Shown here piece after piece: positions 1 through 7,280 of a DNA stretch of 64,000 nt. The position numbers and the translations under genes were made by a program. Origin of the DNA: JACRIM01 sp038042195 (GTDB taxonomy: Bacteria > Planctomycetota > Phycisphaerae > UBA1845 > UTPLA1); the NCBI GenBank assembly GCA_038042195.1, contig JBBTET010000013.1, positions 1-64,000 of the forward strand. Direction: 5' to 3'. Under the pieces are notes generated by a model. That model was given only the letters and a program-made list of their open reading frames with translations. It did no database searches and was not told where the DNA came from. How positions within the stretch are numbered: position 1 is the first letter of the stretch; each line of letters starts with the position of its first letter.

Positions 1-247
1 TCACGCGGCATCGCACGCAGATCATCCTCTCGGCCGGCGAGCGTCAGAGCCGCGATGGTGGTGCGAAAGGTTCGTCAACACTGCCACGCCATGAAGGTGT
101 ATTCCGAAATGACTGAGACCGAATTCTTCAACGACACCTCGCTGCGCCAACTGGAGATCACCCTCCCCAACGGCGTGCGAATCATCGGCCTGCCCGCCAA
201 TCCGGCCCGCGGCTACACCGGCGACGTCTTCCTCGACGAGTTCCCAT
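1..247 (+). pseudogene. phage terminase large-subunit fragment (frameshifted, truncated)
   Basis: Two adjoining frames read as consecutive pieces of a phage/prophage DNA-packaging terminase (Terminase_6/gp28-like). Frame 3 from base 3 gives QIILSAGERQSRD. After a one-base slip near 53-56, frame 1 gives KVRQHCHAMK, then LEITLPNGVRIIGLPANP and finally GDVFLDEF, the Walker-B-like acidic end typical of these ATPases. Homology stops abruptly at about 247, just after DEF, and the gene also runs off the left edge. It is therefore a decayed fragment, not a working packaging motor. Its last 66 bases are antisense to the 3' end of the neighbouring PEP-CTERM gene. The family call rests on recognised motifs; the frameshift is seen directly. 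Confidence 0.7.
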
Positions 248-1255
248 GCTTGCCAGAGCCAGCAGCGCGATCGAAGCCGGCTCAGGTACCTCGGCGAGAC
301 GGAACCCGATGGCGAAGTCCTCCATTGCCGGGCTGTTGCTGTTACGGGTTATCGCGTGCATGCTGATGACGTAGCTGCTTGCGAACGACCCACCCCGGTA
401 GCCGCGAAGCGAATTGATCACTGCTTCATTCCATTCAATCAGATTCCCGGCTTGGTCGAACGTGCCGTAAGGACTTGCGGAGTTCTGGAACTCGCCGCTA
501 ACCGTCGTGTACTTGCCCGAATCGATGGGGTATGTGCCGCTGCTGAAGTTGTAGTAGTTTGCGTTATTGCCCGAGACATCTGCCATATCCCGCCCTGGGA
601 TCGCATCGCTGCTGGTCGGGAAATCCCAGTACCCCGCGTTCGTCGAGCCGCTCTTGTAATACGCTGCCTTGTACCACTCGTCCTCGGTCGGGATCGCCCA
701 GGTCGCATTCTGATTGCGCGTCACGGTCAATAGGGCTTCGTTACTCGTCGCACCGTTGAGGAAGTAGGAGCCGTCCTCGGTCGTCGCCAGTCCCTGCGAC
801 CCAGTCGGCTGACTGTTATGCATCCAGTTGGCGAACCGCGCCGAGTCACCCCAACCTACGTAGTTCACCGGCCGATTGACAAAAGCGGAAGCGACCGAGT
901 AGGTGTATGGGTTGCCTACGGACCCGCCGCCGCTCCGCGTGATCCCGCTCCCAAGGGCGGTATCCGACATGTGCGTATTGTAGAGCGCGTAGGTATCAAC
1001 CCCCGCCACAGCATTGAGAAACGCCGCGTACTGCCACGCCGTCACCTCGTATTTGCCCATGTTGTAGGTGTAGGCTACTCCACCGACGATCGCGCTTGGT
1101 CCCGCCCCCACCGGCCCCCCCGAAATCTCCCCCGCATTTCCCGCGTTGCCGACCATGACGGTGTCGATGATGATGCTCGCCGAGGCTCCGCTCGCACAAA
1201 TCGCAACCAGCCCCGGTATTAAGACCCTCATCAACGAACTGACTCGTTGCGACAT
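182..1255 (-). CDS. SUMF1/FGE-type secreted protein with PEP-CTERM tail
   Basis: This protein of about 357 residues begins with a signal peptide (MSQRVSSLMRVLIPGLVAICASGASA). The Met at 1255 was chosen because a GAGGAGAGG ribosome site lies just upstream. The body carries formylglycine-generating-enzyme/SUMF1 fold motifs: YEVTAWQYAAFLNAV near the start, WAIPTEDEWYKAAYYK in the middle, and NLIEWNEAV, RGYRGGSF and FAIGFRLAE near the end. In Planctomycetota such proteins are exported and are often lectin-like rather than true FGEs; no catalytic cysteine pair was identified. The end is a PEP-CTERM sorting signal (VPEPASIALLALAS) followed by an arginine-rich stretch. That stretch, and the residues after it, are encoded on the antisense strand of the terminase fragment, so the last about 20 residues look acquired. 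It should be exported and possibly processed by an exosortase. Confidence 0.8.
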   Translation of the reverse strand: MSQRVSSLMRVLIPGLVAICASGASASIIIDTVMVGNAGNAGEISGGPVGAGPSAIVGGVAYTYNMGKYEVTAWQYAAFLNAVAGVDTYALYNTHMSDTALGSGITRSGGGSVGNPYTYSVASAFVNRPVNYVGWGDSARFANWMHNSQPTGSQGLATTEDGSYFLNGATSNEALLTVTRNQNATWAIPTEDEWYKAAYYKSGSTNAGYWDFPTSSDAIPGRDMADVSGNNANYYNFSSGTYPIDSGKYTTVSGEFQNSASPYGTFDQAGNLIEWNEAVINSLRGYRGGSFASSYVISMHAITRNSNSPAMEDFAIGFRLAEVPEPASIALLALASMGTRRGRRRRCSRGPDWRAGR

Positions 1256-1551
1256 ATTCCTCTCCTCGCCTATCAGATATTTCAACACTGACCTTGGATC
1301 ACCCCGCCAACGAGTCTTATTCAGCCATTATACAGCGCGTCACATTTTGCCCGGCTGATTCCCTTGGGCAATTGTTGATTTCAGAGGACGGACTGACCAA
1401 CTGGCTTCCCATCCTCCGCCTACTTCCGTCTCAACCGGACTCGGCTAGCGCCCTCCAGAACACCGTTTTCGGCCTCCCAGGGCCGCTCCGCCCACGCCAA
1501 CAACGCTTTACGCCCCATTCAGACTCGATTCGGGGCTGGCCGGGGGCATCC

Positions 1552-1719
1552 AATAGTTCCGCAAATTGAATATGCGGTACTGCAAATCTGGTTTGCGGTA
1601 TTGCAAAATAGATTTGCGGCACTAAAAGTTTAATCTATAGTTCCGCAGATTAGATTTGCGGTACTGCAAATAGTATCTGCGGCATTGCAAACATGGTTTG
1701 AGGAACTATAAAATGGTGG
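1552..1719. repeat. degenerate 21-bp phased tandem repeats
   Basis: This array sits in the gene-free interval 1256-1751. Copies of a unit resembling TGCGGTACTGCAAATCTGGTT start at 1573, 1594, 1615, 1657, 1678 and 1699, each 21 bp apart or a multiple of 21. A divergent half-unit beginning TCCGC occurs at 1558 and 1642, exactly 84 bp (4 x 21) apart. The strict 21-bp phase equals two helical turns, so equivalent bases face the same side of the DNA. The array ends about 30 bp before the start of the orphan gene at 1752, which suggests a protein-binding or bent regulatory region. On the minus strand it would encode a heptad like FAVPQTx, but frames are interrupted. The rest of 1256-1551 shows nothing recognisable. 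Confidence 0.75.
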
Positions 1720-1751
1720 TCTGAGGCCCGAAACCGCGTTTGGGAGGCCCC

Positions 1752-2438
1752 ATGCCACGATCCACCGACGAGCACTTCTTCCCACGGACCGATGGCGACT
1801 TCATTGCCTGGGCCGAGCGGTTCAATACCTTTGTGCAGCTCAACTTTCTGTCCATCGGGCTGAAGCTCTCCGATGCCACGGCGATCAACTCGACCCTGTT
1901 TCGCTATCGCCTCGCCCATCTGGCCCACGTGCAGGCCCGGGCGGCGGCGGCGGCGGCGGTGGCCGAGAAGGCCGAGTCGCGGGGCGAGTTCGAGCGGGTG
2001 ATGCGGGCCGCCGTGCGGCGGATTCAGGGATTCGGGCCGACCACCGACTCGGCCCGCGCTGAGCTGGGCATCACCCTCCCCGACCGCACGCGCACACCCA
2101 TCCCCGCGCCGACCACGCGGCCTCTCGTCAAGGTGGACTTCTCGCTGCGGCTGACCCATCGCCTCTCGTTCGCCGATGAGGGCACGCCGCAGCGGCGGAC
2201 AAAACCCAATGGCGTGATTGGGGCGGAGGTTTGGGTGAAACTGGCTGCGCCGGGCGAAGCGCTGCCGACGGGTCCGGGCGATTTGAAATTCCTGCTGCTG
2301 GCCACGCGCTCGCCGGCGATTGTGGAGTATTCAGGCAATGAGGCGGGAAAGACGGCCCACTACATGGTACGATGGCTCAGCCGCCGGGGAGACCCCGGCC
2401 CCTGGAGCGAAACCGCCAGCGCGACGGTGGGAGTGTGA
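1752..2438 (+). CDS. orphan family protein, copy A
   Basis: This protein of 228 residues is not recognised by function. The start is the ATG at 1752 because GGGAGG lies just upstream and copy B begins at the equivalent point. It aligns along its full length with the gene at 4083. Shared features are an aromatic N-terminus (FIAWAERFNTFVQLN), an Ala-rich helical middle, ELGITLPD, the TTRPLV motif, and a C-terminal half with VIGAEVWV and KTAHYMVRWLSR ending in GPWSETASATVGV. The C-terminal half reads like a beta-sandwich (FN3-like) fold. No signal peptide or membrane segment is seen. The gene lies directly behind the 21-bp repeat array. It could be a phage- or island-derived structural protein; nothing proves this. 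Confidence 0.7.
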   Translation: MPRSTDEHFFPRTDGDFIAWAERFNTFVQLNFLSIGLKLSDATAINSTLFRYRLAHLAHVQARAAAAAAVAEKAESRGEFERVMRAAVRRIQGFGPTTDSARAELGITLPDRTRTPIPAPTTRPLVKVDFSLRLTHRLSFADEGTPQRRTKPNGVIGAEVWVKLAAPGEALPTGPGDLKFLLLATRSPAIVEYSGNEAGKTAHYMVRWLSRRGDPGPWSETASATVGV

Positions 2439-2661
2439 CCAAGAAGCCCGAATGATGGCCGAATACTCGGCGTCCGTGGCGGGCCGACCACGGGGAAGCT
2501 GGGTTCGAGGAGATGGGCCACGAAGCGATGGGAGTCTTTTACGGGTTTAACGAGACTTCAAAGGCTAACCTGTCCCGTTGGGGGGTCCGCGATCGCACTG
2601 GTTGACACGGTGTCCGCTACCATTTTAGAAGACAGACCGCCTGTGTCGAGCAACGTTCAGT

Positions 2662-3864
2662 CTAAGGGCACTGAATCGTAGTGTCGCAAAACAGCCCTGA
2701 CGAATGGTAGTTGGTTCCGTCATTTCCACATTGATAAGACACGCAATAATGTTTTTCGGGGCACGTGCAGGGGACGTCGCCGGGTTGGGGACAACTCCCT
2801 CCTTGTTCCCACGGTGCGTTCGTGTGGCACTTTCCATCCGCCCAATAGTAGGGAAACGAGGCAGGACAGCATTTAGATGGGTAGTTGACCGGGGGGCAGG
2901 AGCCAGCCGGGCACGAGCCTTGATCACAGGGCGGTGGCGGCGCTTGCGGATTCAATATGTTGTTAGACCTCGCCCAACCATCTAATACGTTGAAATAGGC
3001 GTCACTTAGAAAAGGACCACAGCCTCCGGCCTCGTTCGGGACGACAATGACTGATGTACAATAGACAGTGCGTACAGCGGCTTGCCATGCAGCAGCGTAA
3101 ACTTCCGGCTCATCGAGAGGCAAATCGTCGAGTTGCGCAAGGACGCGAAAGTAAGGCTTCGTGCATCCCGCAGTTGCGATGCTAAAGCCAGCCAACCATG
3201 CAGCGGGTGCTGCTGGTGCTGCTGGTGTCCCTACAACTGCAATCCCGGATCCGGCAAAGAGAGCGGCGCCGCACGTGGCGAGTTCTCCTGCGACAGTGAC
3301 GACCTTATATGTCACCCAGCCCTCGGGATTATCCTTGCTGATGGCCGACATGGAATCTGAGTTTTTACTTCGCGAGTACGGACCAGAATCGCCCGAGCCG
3401 AACGATTCCTTTAGGAATTGAATTCTTTCTGGGCGGCTAATGCTTAAGCCCCGAGCAGTCACTGGACTGATATCTTTTGTAACGATGGTCACGTCTACTG
3501 TGCTATCAGTCCAGTTCTCAAACACAAGCACATACTCATCGGCCACCATCCGTCCAGGTAGACCTTGATCGTCGAGGTAAACGGAGAACCAGGACCCATC
3601 CGCAAACTGGAAGTGACCGCCGGTTACTCGTGTAGCTTCCCCTTGATCATCCCTGTCAACGATGACGAATAGGGTATTGCCTTCGGGTCCCTGAATGTAT
3701 CCAGCGATGTTGCTAATGGGGCTGGTCGACTTCACATAGGTTGCCGTTGCAGTAGAATCCGGGGTGCCAGGCGGCATTTCGCAGCCACAGGAGATCATTG
3801 CTCCAGCCGGAAACAGAAACCGGCAAATCAGCCGGAACGATTTGCGATGCGGAGAGGTTTTCAC
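2662..3864 (-). CDS. secreted Cys-rich protein, probable lipoprotein
   Basis: A protein of about 400 residues with no recognised family. A GTG start at 3864 is preferred over the TTG at 3882 because AAAGG lies about 7 bases upstream and the resulting N-terminus (MKTSPHRKSFRLICRFLF, then AGAMISCGC) is basic, then hydrophobic, then cysteine-bearing, like a lipoprotein signal. Residues 45-150 look beta-rich. A Gly/Ala-rich hydrophobic segment around 190-230 (GAALFAGSGIAVVG, APAAPAAWLAGFSIATAG) could be a membrane or buried helix. The last about 115 residues hold many cysteines (SCPAGSCPP, CCPAS, CTCPEKHYC), suggesting disulfides outside the cytoplasm. It is flanked by the two orphan-family copies but is on the opposite strand. 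Confidence 0.6.
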   Translation of the reverse strand: MKTSPHRKSFRLICRFLFPAGAMISCGCEMPPGTPDSTATATYVKSTSPISNIAGYIQGPEGNTLFVIVDRDDQGEATRVTGGHFQFADGSWFSVYLDDQGLPGRMVADEYVLVFENWTDSTVDVTIVTKDISPVTARGLSISRPERIQFLKESFGSGDSGPYSRSKNSDSMSAISKDNPEGWVTYKVVTVAGELATCGAALFAGSGIAVVGTPAAPAAPAAWLAGFSIATAGCTKPYFRVLAQLDDLPLDEPEVYAAAWQAAVRTVYCTSVIVVPNEAGGCGPFLSDAYFNVLDGWARSNNILNPQAPPPPCDQGSCPAGSCPPVNYPSKCCPASFPYYWADGKCHTNAPWEQGGSCPQPGDVPCTCPEKHYCVSYQCGNDGTNYHSSGLFCDTTIQCP

Positions 3865-4082
3865 GACGTGACCTTTCTTCAATCGAATCGAGATTCCTCA
3901 TAAGGCCGCTGCCCTAACCGGGCCGCCTGGCCAACCAGGCATTATACCACAATCGACCCTGATAAAGGTGCCCTCCCGAAGTTGCCGTTTGCCCCTGCGC
4001 CGACCCGGACATATCATTCCGGCGGTCGATTTCTCTTGAGTTTGGGACGCGAAACGCCCCTCAACACAAAGGAGTCTCTCTC

Positions 4083-4754
4083 ATGGCCGACTACATCCCC
4101 GCACCCGATGCCGAGTTCAATGCCTGGCAGACCAACTTCGTCACCTACGCCAACGCCAACCTCGCCGGGCTCGGGCTGGTCGCCGGGGACATGACCCCGA
4201 TCACCGCCGCCCAGACCACCTGGGCCTCGGCCTTCCCCGCACACGTCACCGCACAGGCCTCCGCCCAAAGCGCCAGCGCTGCCAAGGATGGTTCGCGCAT
4301 CGCCTACGTCTCGGTCCTGCGGGCGCTGGTCAAGCGCTTGCAGGCCAGCGCCTCGGTCAGCGATGCCGAACGCGGATCATTGGGCATCACCATCCCCGAC
4401 CCCGGCAGCGCCCCCATCGGCCCACCCACCTCCCGGCCGCTGGTCACGGTCGAGTGCGGCCAGCGTCTTCAACACACCATCAGCTTCACCGATGAAGCGA
4501 CGCCCACCCGCAAGGCCAAACCGGCGGGTGTGCTGGGCGCGGAGATCTGGGTCAACATCCTCGCCATCGGATCGCCCACACCCACCGACCCGGAGTCGTT
4601 CAACTTCGTGGCCCTCGACACCCGCACGCCGTACATCCTCGACTTTGGCGCTGCCGATGGTGGAAAGAACGCCCACTACCTGCTGCGCTGGGTCAACCCG
4701 ACCGGCCAGAAGGGACCGTGGAGCGAGACGGCCAGCGTGACGATTGGGGCGTGA
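4083..4754 (+). CDS. orphan family protein, copy B
   Basis: A protein of 223 residues, paralogous to copy A. The start is supported by AAGGAG nine bases upstream. It keeps the family landmarks: FNAWQTNFVTYANANLAGLGL at the N-terminus, an Ala-rich helical middle, SLGITIPDPG, TSRPLVTVE, VLGAEIWVNI, KNAHYLLRWV and the end GPWSETASVTIGA. The first 27 codons are nearly identical at DNA level to the fragment at 7191, which points to a recent duplication. No signal peptide is visible. The stop TGA is followed in the same frame by an FN3-like remnant (4755-4967). The function is unknown. Confidence 0.7.
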   Translation: MADYIPAPDAEFNAWQTNFVTYANANLAGLGLVAGDMTPITAAQTTWASAFPAHVTAQASAQSASAAKDGSRIAYVSVLRALVKRLQASASVSDAERGSLGITIPDPGSAPIGPPTSRPLVTVECGQRLQHTISFTDEATPTRKAKPAGVLGAEIWVNILAIGSPTPTDPESFNFVALDTRTPYILDFGAADGGKNAHYLLRWVNPTGQKGPWSETASVTIGA

Positions 4755-4967
4755 GAAACAATTCGATCCGCTTCGACCGAATTCCAACAGACCCACAATC
4801 CGCGCCACGGCGATTCGTCGTTCAAGCTGTTCGAAACCGGCGTGAAGACACCGACGAGCAAGACCTTCGCATCACAGGCCTTCGGCACCACGGCGGAGTA
4901 TTATGTCACAGCCGTCAACATCGCCGGCGAAAGCACGGCCAGCAATACGCTGACCGTGGAGGCGTAA
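4755..4967 (+). pseudogene. FN3-like C-terminal remnant
   Basis: Directly after the TGA of copy B, the same reading frame stays open for 70 codons to TAA at 4965. It reads SSFKLFETGVKTPTSKTF and then YYVTAVNIAGESTASNT and LTVEA, the classic last strands of a fibronectin type III domain. There is no start codon or ribosome site, so this is either the 3' remnant of a separate deleted gene or a former C-terminal extension of copy B cut off by a stop. Copy A has no such extension after its stop. The first about 15 codons show no similarity I recognise. Confidence 0.55.
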
Positions 4968-4997
4968 TGGTGTGTGAGATGGATCAGATGTGTTGAA

Positions 4998-5057
4998 GGG
5001 GTGGCATGGGTCAACTTTGTTGACCCGTGGCATCGGACATCGCGGTCGTTTCTCGCG
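4998..5057. repeat. about 60-bp dispersed repeat with hairpin, copy 1
   Basis: It contains the perfect hairpin GGGTCAAC-TTT-GTTGACCC (5008-5026) inside a longer block GTGGCAT...CTCGCG. The same block recurs at 5637-5697 with a few differences. The two copies are direct repeats bracketing the small gene at 5168-5596. It is REP-like in architecture: 8-bp arms with a 3-base loop. Confidence 0.75.
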
Positions 5058-5167
5058 TCCATGTAATTCCAATCCAAAGATGGAATTGCTTCTCGCCGCC
5101 GACGAGGTAGATTGAGGGGCGTGGCAAGAGACACCTAAACGAGGCGATGAATCGAGGAGCGTTAACG

Positions 5168-5596
5168 ATGGCGTCGTTCTACGACAAAAAAAAGAAGTGT
5201 CGCGTTGGAACCATGGATGAAGCACAGTTTTACGCGGAGTGCGATGCGGCGAACGGTGCGTACTTTCGGCGACTTCTGGCGGCGTGGGAGAAAGCCGGTG
5301 GCACACTCAAATGGGGCGCGGGCGGTGTGGGGCTGCGTGGAACCATCAAGGGCAAAGAGGTCGGCATTTGCTTTGTGGCACCGGCCTTTGCCGGAAAAAA
5401 GGATCGAATCGAATTGGGCTGTGCAGCGCTGACAAAGCAAATCGGCGAATCGAACTGTGAGAGCCTGACGAAGTTGCTGAGAAAGGCCGCGGGAGATTCC
5501 GTCGCCGGTGCATCGATGATCAGCCTCATCCAGCCGGGCGACCTCCCGAAGAGCGCTCAAGAGGCGGTAACCAAGGCATTTTTAACCATGCTATAG
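5168..5596 (+). CDS. small orphan protein
   Basis: A protein of 142 residues, not recognised. The ATG at 5168 is preferred because CGAGGAG lies about 8 bases upstream; an earlier in-frame ATG at 5147 has none. The protein starts MASFYDKKKKCRVGTMDEAQ, has a Gly-rich stretch (GTLKWGAGGVGLRG) followed by KEVGICFVAPAF, and ends in alpha-helical sequence (SAQEAVTKAFLTML). No signal peptide or membrane segment is seen, so it is probably cytoplasmic. It is bracketed by two copies of the 60-bp hairpin repeat, and so could be a small mobile cargo. Confidence 0.6.
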   Translation: MASFYDKKKKCRVGTMDEAQFYAECDAANGAYFRRLLAAWEKAGGTLKWGAGGVGLRGTIKGKEVGICFVAPAFAGKKDRIELGCAALTKQIGESNCESLTKLLRKAAGDSVAGASMISLIQPGDLPKSAQEAVTKAFLTML

Positions 5597-5636
5597 GAGG
5601 AAACCGGTTGCATCCCACCGCCGGATTCACCCGCTC

Positions 5637-5697
5637 GGGGTGGCATGGGTCAACTTTGTTGACCCGTGACATTGGACGAGCTGTCGTTCCTCTCGCG
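5637..5697. repeat. about 60-bp dispersed repeat with hairpin, copy 2
   Basis: Second copy of the block at 4998-5057, in the same orientation. The hairpin GGGTCAAC-TTT-GTTGACCC (5647-5665) is perfectly conserved while the flanking bases have drifted, suggesting selection on, or recent spread of, the palindrome. Confidence 0.75.
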
Positions 5698-5808
5698 GCA
5701 ATCGAATACTCGCAAAGGCCCCCAGCCCCGTTCACGGGGCTTACCCGAAGGGCTGCCAGCCCGGCCCTTCGAGGGCCGGGATTGCGAACCGCCGCTCCCT
5801 TCCTCGAG

Positions 5809-5903
5809 GCGGGAAAGACGGCCCACTACACGGTAAGATGGCTCAGCCGGTCGCCGCGGCGACCCCGTGGAGCGAAACGGCCAGTGCGACGGTGGGAGCG
5901 TGA
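5809..5903 (+). pseudogene. 3' fragment of the orphan family, copy C
   Basis: The sequence EAGKTAHYTVRWLSR appears in one frame and PWSETASATVGA followed by TGA (5901-5903) in the next. Together they match the C-terminus of copy A (KTAHYMVRWLSR, GPWSETASATVGV) with one frameshift between them. Nothing of the first 190 residues remains; the upstream bases 5698-5808 do not resemble the family. It is a decayed third copy. Confidence 0.75.
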
Positions 5904-5935
5904 GAATCTCAATAATCAATGAAAGGGAATTGGCC

Positions 5936-6175
5936 ATGAGCAAGAAGAAAAAGCAAAGTCGAGCAGTAGGAACACATGGCTTGGACGGAGAGGCGTACCG
6001 AAAACTCTCGAAGCATCAGCGCGTCGCATCATTCAATATGACCTGCAACTTGCTTGTCAGATACGCGCGGGTTCAAGTCGACGACAAAGCCATAACAAGA
6101 CGCAAGCGCGCAGAGATCATCGAAAAACGCGTAGAGACGCTTCAAAAAGTCATCGATCGGTTACGCAATCTTTAA
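5936..6175 (+). CDS. small basic protein
   Basis: A protein of 79 residues, rich in Lys/Arg (MSKKKKQSRAVGTHG, ITRRKRAEIIEKRVETLQK). The ATG at 5936 has GAAAGGGA upstream. The second half is predicted helical with a heptad-like pattern and the charge suits nucleic-acid or acidic-partner binding. No family recognised. It follows 33 bases after the copy C remnant and may use the promoter that once served that copy. Confidence 0.55.
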   Translation: MSKKKKQSRAVGTHGLDGEAYRKLSKHQRVASFNMTCNLLVRYARVQVDDKAITRRKRAEIIEKRVETLQKVIDRLRNL

Positions 6176-6263
6176 TGCGGTGAAGGTTTTCAGCCAAGTG
6201 GCGCGATGAACTATGAAGAGATGGTAGGGCCGTGAGCGTATAATCCCGAAGGAGATGATTCAC

Positions 6264-7115
6264 ATGTCTTCCCCCGTGCCAATATCGTCGCAAAGCCAGG
6301 ACCGATCTCGATTGGTACCCGTCGCAGTGACCGTCGGCGCCGTTGTCTTTGTTGGGATGCTTCTATATCTCGTAGTTCTCGTGGTCGGTTCGCATAGGAG
6401 GACAGCGGCGCGTTCCGAACGCTTGGAAAAGGCGCGGACTCTGATTGCTAACGCCACAACAGCCCTCAATGAAAAGGACTTTGTGCGAGCTGATAGAGCC
6501 TATGCAGATGTCCTCGCCCTGGTACCAGACGCACAATCGAGAGTTGGGGAAGAAGAGGAATTGGCGTCGACAGCCGAGGCAGGTAGAACGTCGCTGACTG
6601 GTAAACTCGAACTGCTGGAAAAGGAGGCCGAACAAGCTCGACAAGAGCAGGAAGAGGCACGACGAACTGCGGAGGCATCAGCAGCGGAGCAGCGTAAGCA
6701 ACAGGAAAAAAGGAAAAGGCAAGACCAAGAATCGCAGCAAGTCCGAGCGAAGGCAAAAGAGATGTATCCTTCGTACAAGAAGGCAGCAGAATCGCTCGCG
6801 GACGAAATCTTGAAACTGTTGTCTGCGGTCGAGATCGGGATCACCTACGATGATTTCACGAAGCGATTGCAAGACTTGCAGTTCAACTACAACAAGTTCG
6901 TTCTCGCGAACGGTGGAGAGGCGAGTCTGACGAACTTTTCCAGCTACCAGTCTTTGGTGAAGGCCGTTGATAGAATTAAGCATATTGGGAGGAGTTGGAA
7001 GCTGAAAATTGATGCCGGTACCTCGAAAGGGATGGAAGACGCGATTCGGGAGATGTGGAAAGCAATTGGGAAAGACCATTCAGCCGCGATGGCGGCCCTC
7101 GCAAGAAATGAATGA
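6264..7115 (+). CDS. membrane-anchored coiled-coil protein
   Basis: A protein of 283 residues. The ATG at 6264 is preferred over 6255 because AAGGAG would touch the earlier codon. A single membrane segment (VAVTVGAVVFVGMLLYLVVLVVG, about residues 20-42) is followed by a TPR-like stretch (ARTLIANATTALNEKDFVRADRAYADVLALVP). Then comes a highly charged coiled coil (about 110-175, with EAEQARQEQEEARRTAEAS) and a C-terminal globular helical domain. The N-terminus is short and lacks a cleavage site, so a signal anchor with an extracytoplasmic C-terminus is likely. No family recognised. Confidence 0.65.
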   Translation: MSSPVPISSQSQDRSRLVPVAVTVGAVVFVGMLLYLVVLVVGSHRRTAARSERLEKARTLIANATTALNEKDFVRADRAYADVLALVPDAQSRVGEEEELASTAEAGRTSLTGKLELLEKEAEQARQEQEEARRTAEASAAEQRKQQEKRKRQDQESQQVRAKAKEMYPSYKKAAESLADEILKLLSAVEIGITYDDFTKRLQDLQFNYNKFVLANGGEASLTNFSSYQSLVKAVDRIKHIGRSWKLKIDAGTSKGMEDAIREMWKAIGKDHSAAMAALARNE

Positions 7116-7190
7116 TCGTTCGGAACTCGAAAACTGGTCGACGCGCGATGCGTCATGCCGATTCATTCGGCTAATCAAGGAGAACCAAAA

Positions 7191-7280
7191 ATGCCCGATT
7201 ACATCCCCGCACCCGATGCCGAGTTCAACGCCTGGCAGACCAACTTCGTCGCCTACGCCAACGCCATCCATGATGAATGA
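7191..7280 (+). pseudogene. 5' fragment of the orphan family, copy D
   Basis: The reading frame MPDYIPAPDAEFNAWQTN continues FVAYANAIHDE and stops at TGA 7278-7280 after 29 codons. It is nearly identical, at DNA and protein level, to the first 27 codons of copy B and keeps its own AAGGAG ribosome site. Similarity ends within the AYANA motif, where unrelated sequence begins. It is a truncated fourth copy that could still be translated into a 29-residue peptide. Confidence 0.8.

Noticed and set aside
1431..1622. Small minus-strand gene encoding heptad FAVPQ-like repeats
   Set aside because: The frame simply reads through the 21-bp DNA repeats, is broken across the array, and has no ribosome site.
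1552..1719. CRISPR array
   Set aside because: The 21-bp units are adjacent with no unique spacers and there are no cas genes.
4752..4967. Selenocysteine or programmed readthrough at the TGA of copy B
   Set aside because: Copy A ends at the equivalent position with no FN3 extension after it, and no SECIS-like hairpin or recoding context was seen.
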